A stretch of DNA of 64,000 nt from Yoonia litorea (GTDB lineage: Bacteria; Pseudomonadota; Alphaproteobacteria; Rhodobacterales; Rhodobacteraceae). The notes below the pieces were generated by a model. The model was not told where the DNA came from. It did no database searches and saw only the letters and a program-made list of their open reading frames with translations. Below, piece by piece: positions 63,028-64,000 of the stretch (the stretch's first letter is position 1; every line of letters starts with the position of its first letter). The DNA lies in NCBI RefSeq assembly GCF_900114675.1, contig NZ_FOZM01000001.1, forward strand, positions 1,922,001 through 1,986,000. The letters are read 5' to 3'. The translations under genes were made by a program, and so were the position numbers.

Positions 63028-64000
63028 CGTCCGTGCTTGGCCGCTACCGTCTTGAGCGTTGAAAAGCCGTAAAGCGCCTCGAACCCTTTTTCACGCCCAT
63101 GGCCTGACAGTCCGGTGCCGCCGAACGGAAGCTCCACGCCGCCTCCAGCGCCATAGTTGTTGAGGAAAACCTGACCAGCCCGCAAAGCCCGCGCCATGCG
63201 CATCTGCCGCCCACCGTTTTCCGTCCAACAAGAGGCGACCAACCCATAATCTGTGCCGTTCGCAATCGCGACTGCCTCATCCTCATCATCAAAGGGAGTG
63301 ATCACCTGAACCGGGCCGAAAATCTCGTCCTGTGCGAGAGGGTGGGACGCCGAAACGCCAGCAAAGAGGGTCGGCGTCACATAGGCCCCTGATTGGGGTG
63401 CATCGCCTGCGATTTGGCCTTCGCCCGCGATGTCCAGATCACTGCCTTTTTCCAGAAAACCATGCACGATCTCCTGCTGACGGCGTGACACAAGTGGTCC
63501 CAGATCAAGGTCATTAAGGGCCGGACCGGCCCGCAGCGCATTGTATCTTTCGGCCATCAGCTGTGTCACGCGATCGTAAATTTCGCGCTGCACAAGAATG
63601 CGTGACGATGCCGAACACGTCTGGCCTGCATTCTGAATGCCGGCGTTGACCAGAAACGGCAAAGCAGCCTCAAGATCAGCGTCGTCAAACACGACCTGAG
63701 GAGATTTCCCGCCAAGCTCCAAAGTGACCGGCACGACATTCTCGCCCGCCGCTTTTTGGATCAGTTTGCCAACCCCGACTGAACCAGTGAAGGACACATG
63801 CTGCACGCCTTTGTGAGACGCCAACGCAGCGCCCGCTTCTGCCCCGAGTCCGGGGATCACGTTGAGTGCCCCGTCAGGCAGCCCCGCACGCCTCGCGATC
63901 TCGGCAAAGGCAAGTGCCGTGAGACAGGCCTCTTCGGCAGGTTTCAGAACACAGGCATTCCCCATCGCCAAAGCCGCACCGACAGACCTTCCGATGATCT
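63024..64000 (-). CDS. Aldehyde dehydrogenase family protein (5' part beyond window)
   Basis: The minus-strand frame remains open to base 64000, so the N-terminus lies outside; about 325 residues are visible. Landmarks are ALAMGNACVLKPAEEACLTA, VSFTGSVGVGKLIQKAAGEN, the catalytic Glu in TLELGGKSPQVVFDDADLEA, the catalytic Cys in NAGQTCSASSRILVQREI, and the late EIFGPVQVITPF. This is a NAD(P)-dependent aldehyde dehydrogenase; the substrate cannot be determined from the part seen. It converges on the amylosucrase gene with a 6-base gap. The upstream context is outside the window. Confidence 0.9.
   Translation of the reverse strand, partial: IIGRSVGAALAMGNACVLKPAEEACLTALAFAEIARRAGLPDGALNVIPGLGAEAGAALASHKGVQHVSFTGSVGVGKLIQKAAGENVVPVTLELGGKSPQVVFDDADLEAALPFLVNAGIQNAGQTCSASSRILVQREIYDRVTQLMAERYNALRAGPALNDLDLGPLVSRRQQEIVHGFLEKGSDLDIAGEGQIAGDAPQSGAYVTPTLFAGVSASHPLAQDEIFGPVQVITPFDDEDEAVAIANGTDYGLVASCWTENGGRQMRMARALRAGQVFLNNYGAGGGVELPFGGTGLSGHGREKGFEALYGFSTLKTVAAKHGR

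Overview
The window reads as a chromosomal stretch of a marine alphaproteobacterium of the Rhodobacterales (Roseobacter group). The evidence is the moderately GC-rich coding style, the alphaproteobacterial look of nearly every protein, and the mix of a urea ABC transporter, a TRAP-linked sulfonate cluster, an RTX protein and a glycogen operon. I saw no rRNA, tRNA, CRISPR array, insertion sequence or phage module. Almost all of it is coding, with long runs of overlapping stop/start codons.

Layout. 1-1730: end of a GAF-domain protein coupled to a LuxR-HTH/TolB-like/TPR regulator. 2286-8166: complete urtABCDE urea transporter. 8167-12761: accessory stretch with a decayed outer-membrane barrel gene, a 49-residue membrane protein behind a flavin monooxygenase, a divergent LuxR regulator with two palindromes between them, an ABM-type small protein and a small exported protein. 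12915-15907: an RTX protein overlapping a glycine-rich lipoprotein gene. 15970-20331: a membrane LytTR regulator, several unrecognised genes, and a 29-codon putative membrane peptide followed by a strong terminator. 20360-22917: ABC1/UbiB kinase and a LacI regulator.

23009-32017 is a sulfonate module behind two LacI-type operators: a TRAP transporter with an extra small membrane protein, HpsN/HpsO/HpsP-like dehydrogenases for 2,3-dihydroxypropane-1-sulfonate (DHPS), a universal stress protein, both subunits of a ComDE-type sulfopyruvate decarboxylase, and an FMN alpha-hydroxy-acid dehydrogenase. Together they would take DHPS to sulfoacetaldehyde. The FMN enzyme is a candidate for the sulfolactate-to-sulfopyruvate step. 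Xsc, Pta, SuyAB and SlcD are not in the window.

32018-47421 is an amino-sugar cluster: GH20 hexosaminidase and GntR regulator facing a sugar ABC transporter, Gfo/Idh/MocA protein, NagB-II-like SIS deaminase, AgaS-like SIS deaminase, ROK kinase, KbaZ/GatZ-family protein, NagA, CutC and an MFS permease. Having GlcN-6-P-type and GalN-6-P-type deaminases side by side, with KbaZ but no aldolase partner, suggests one operon feeding both N-acetylglucosamine and N-acetylgalactosamine into fructose-6-phosphate.

47477-52411: a DUF3140 protein and an RND efflux adaptor/pump pair. 52499-63017: a six-gene glycogen operon glgB-glgC-glgA-glgX-pgm plus an amylosucrase. 63024-64000: an aldehyde dehydrogenase running off the right edge on the minus strand. 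Start sites were chosen by ribosome binding sites where possible. No database search could be run, so family assignments rest on motifs recognised by eye.
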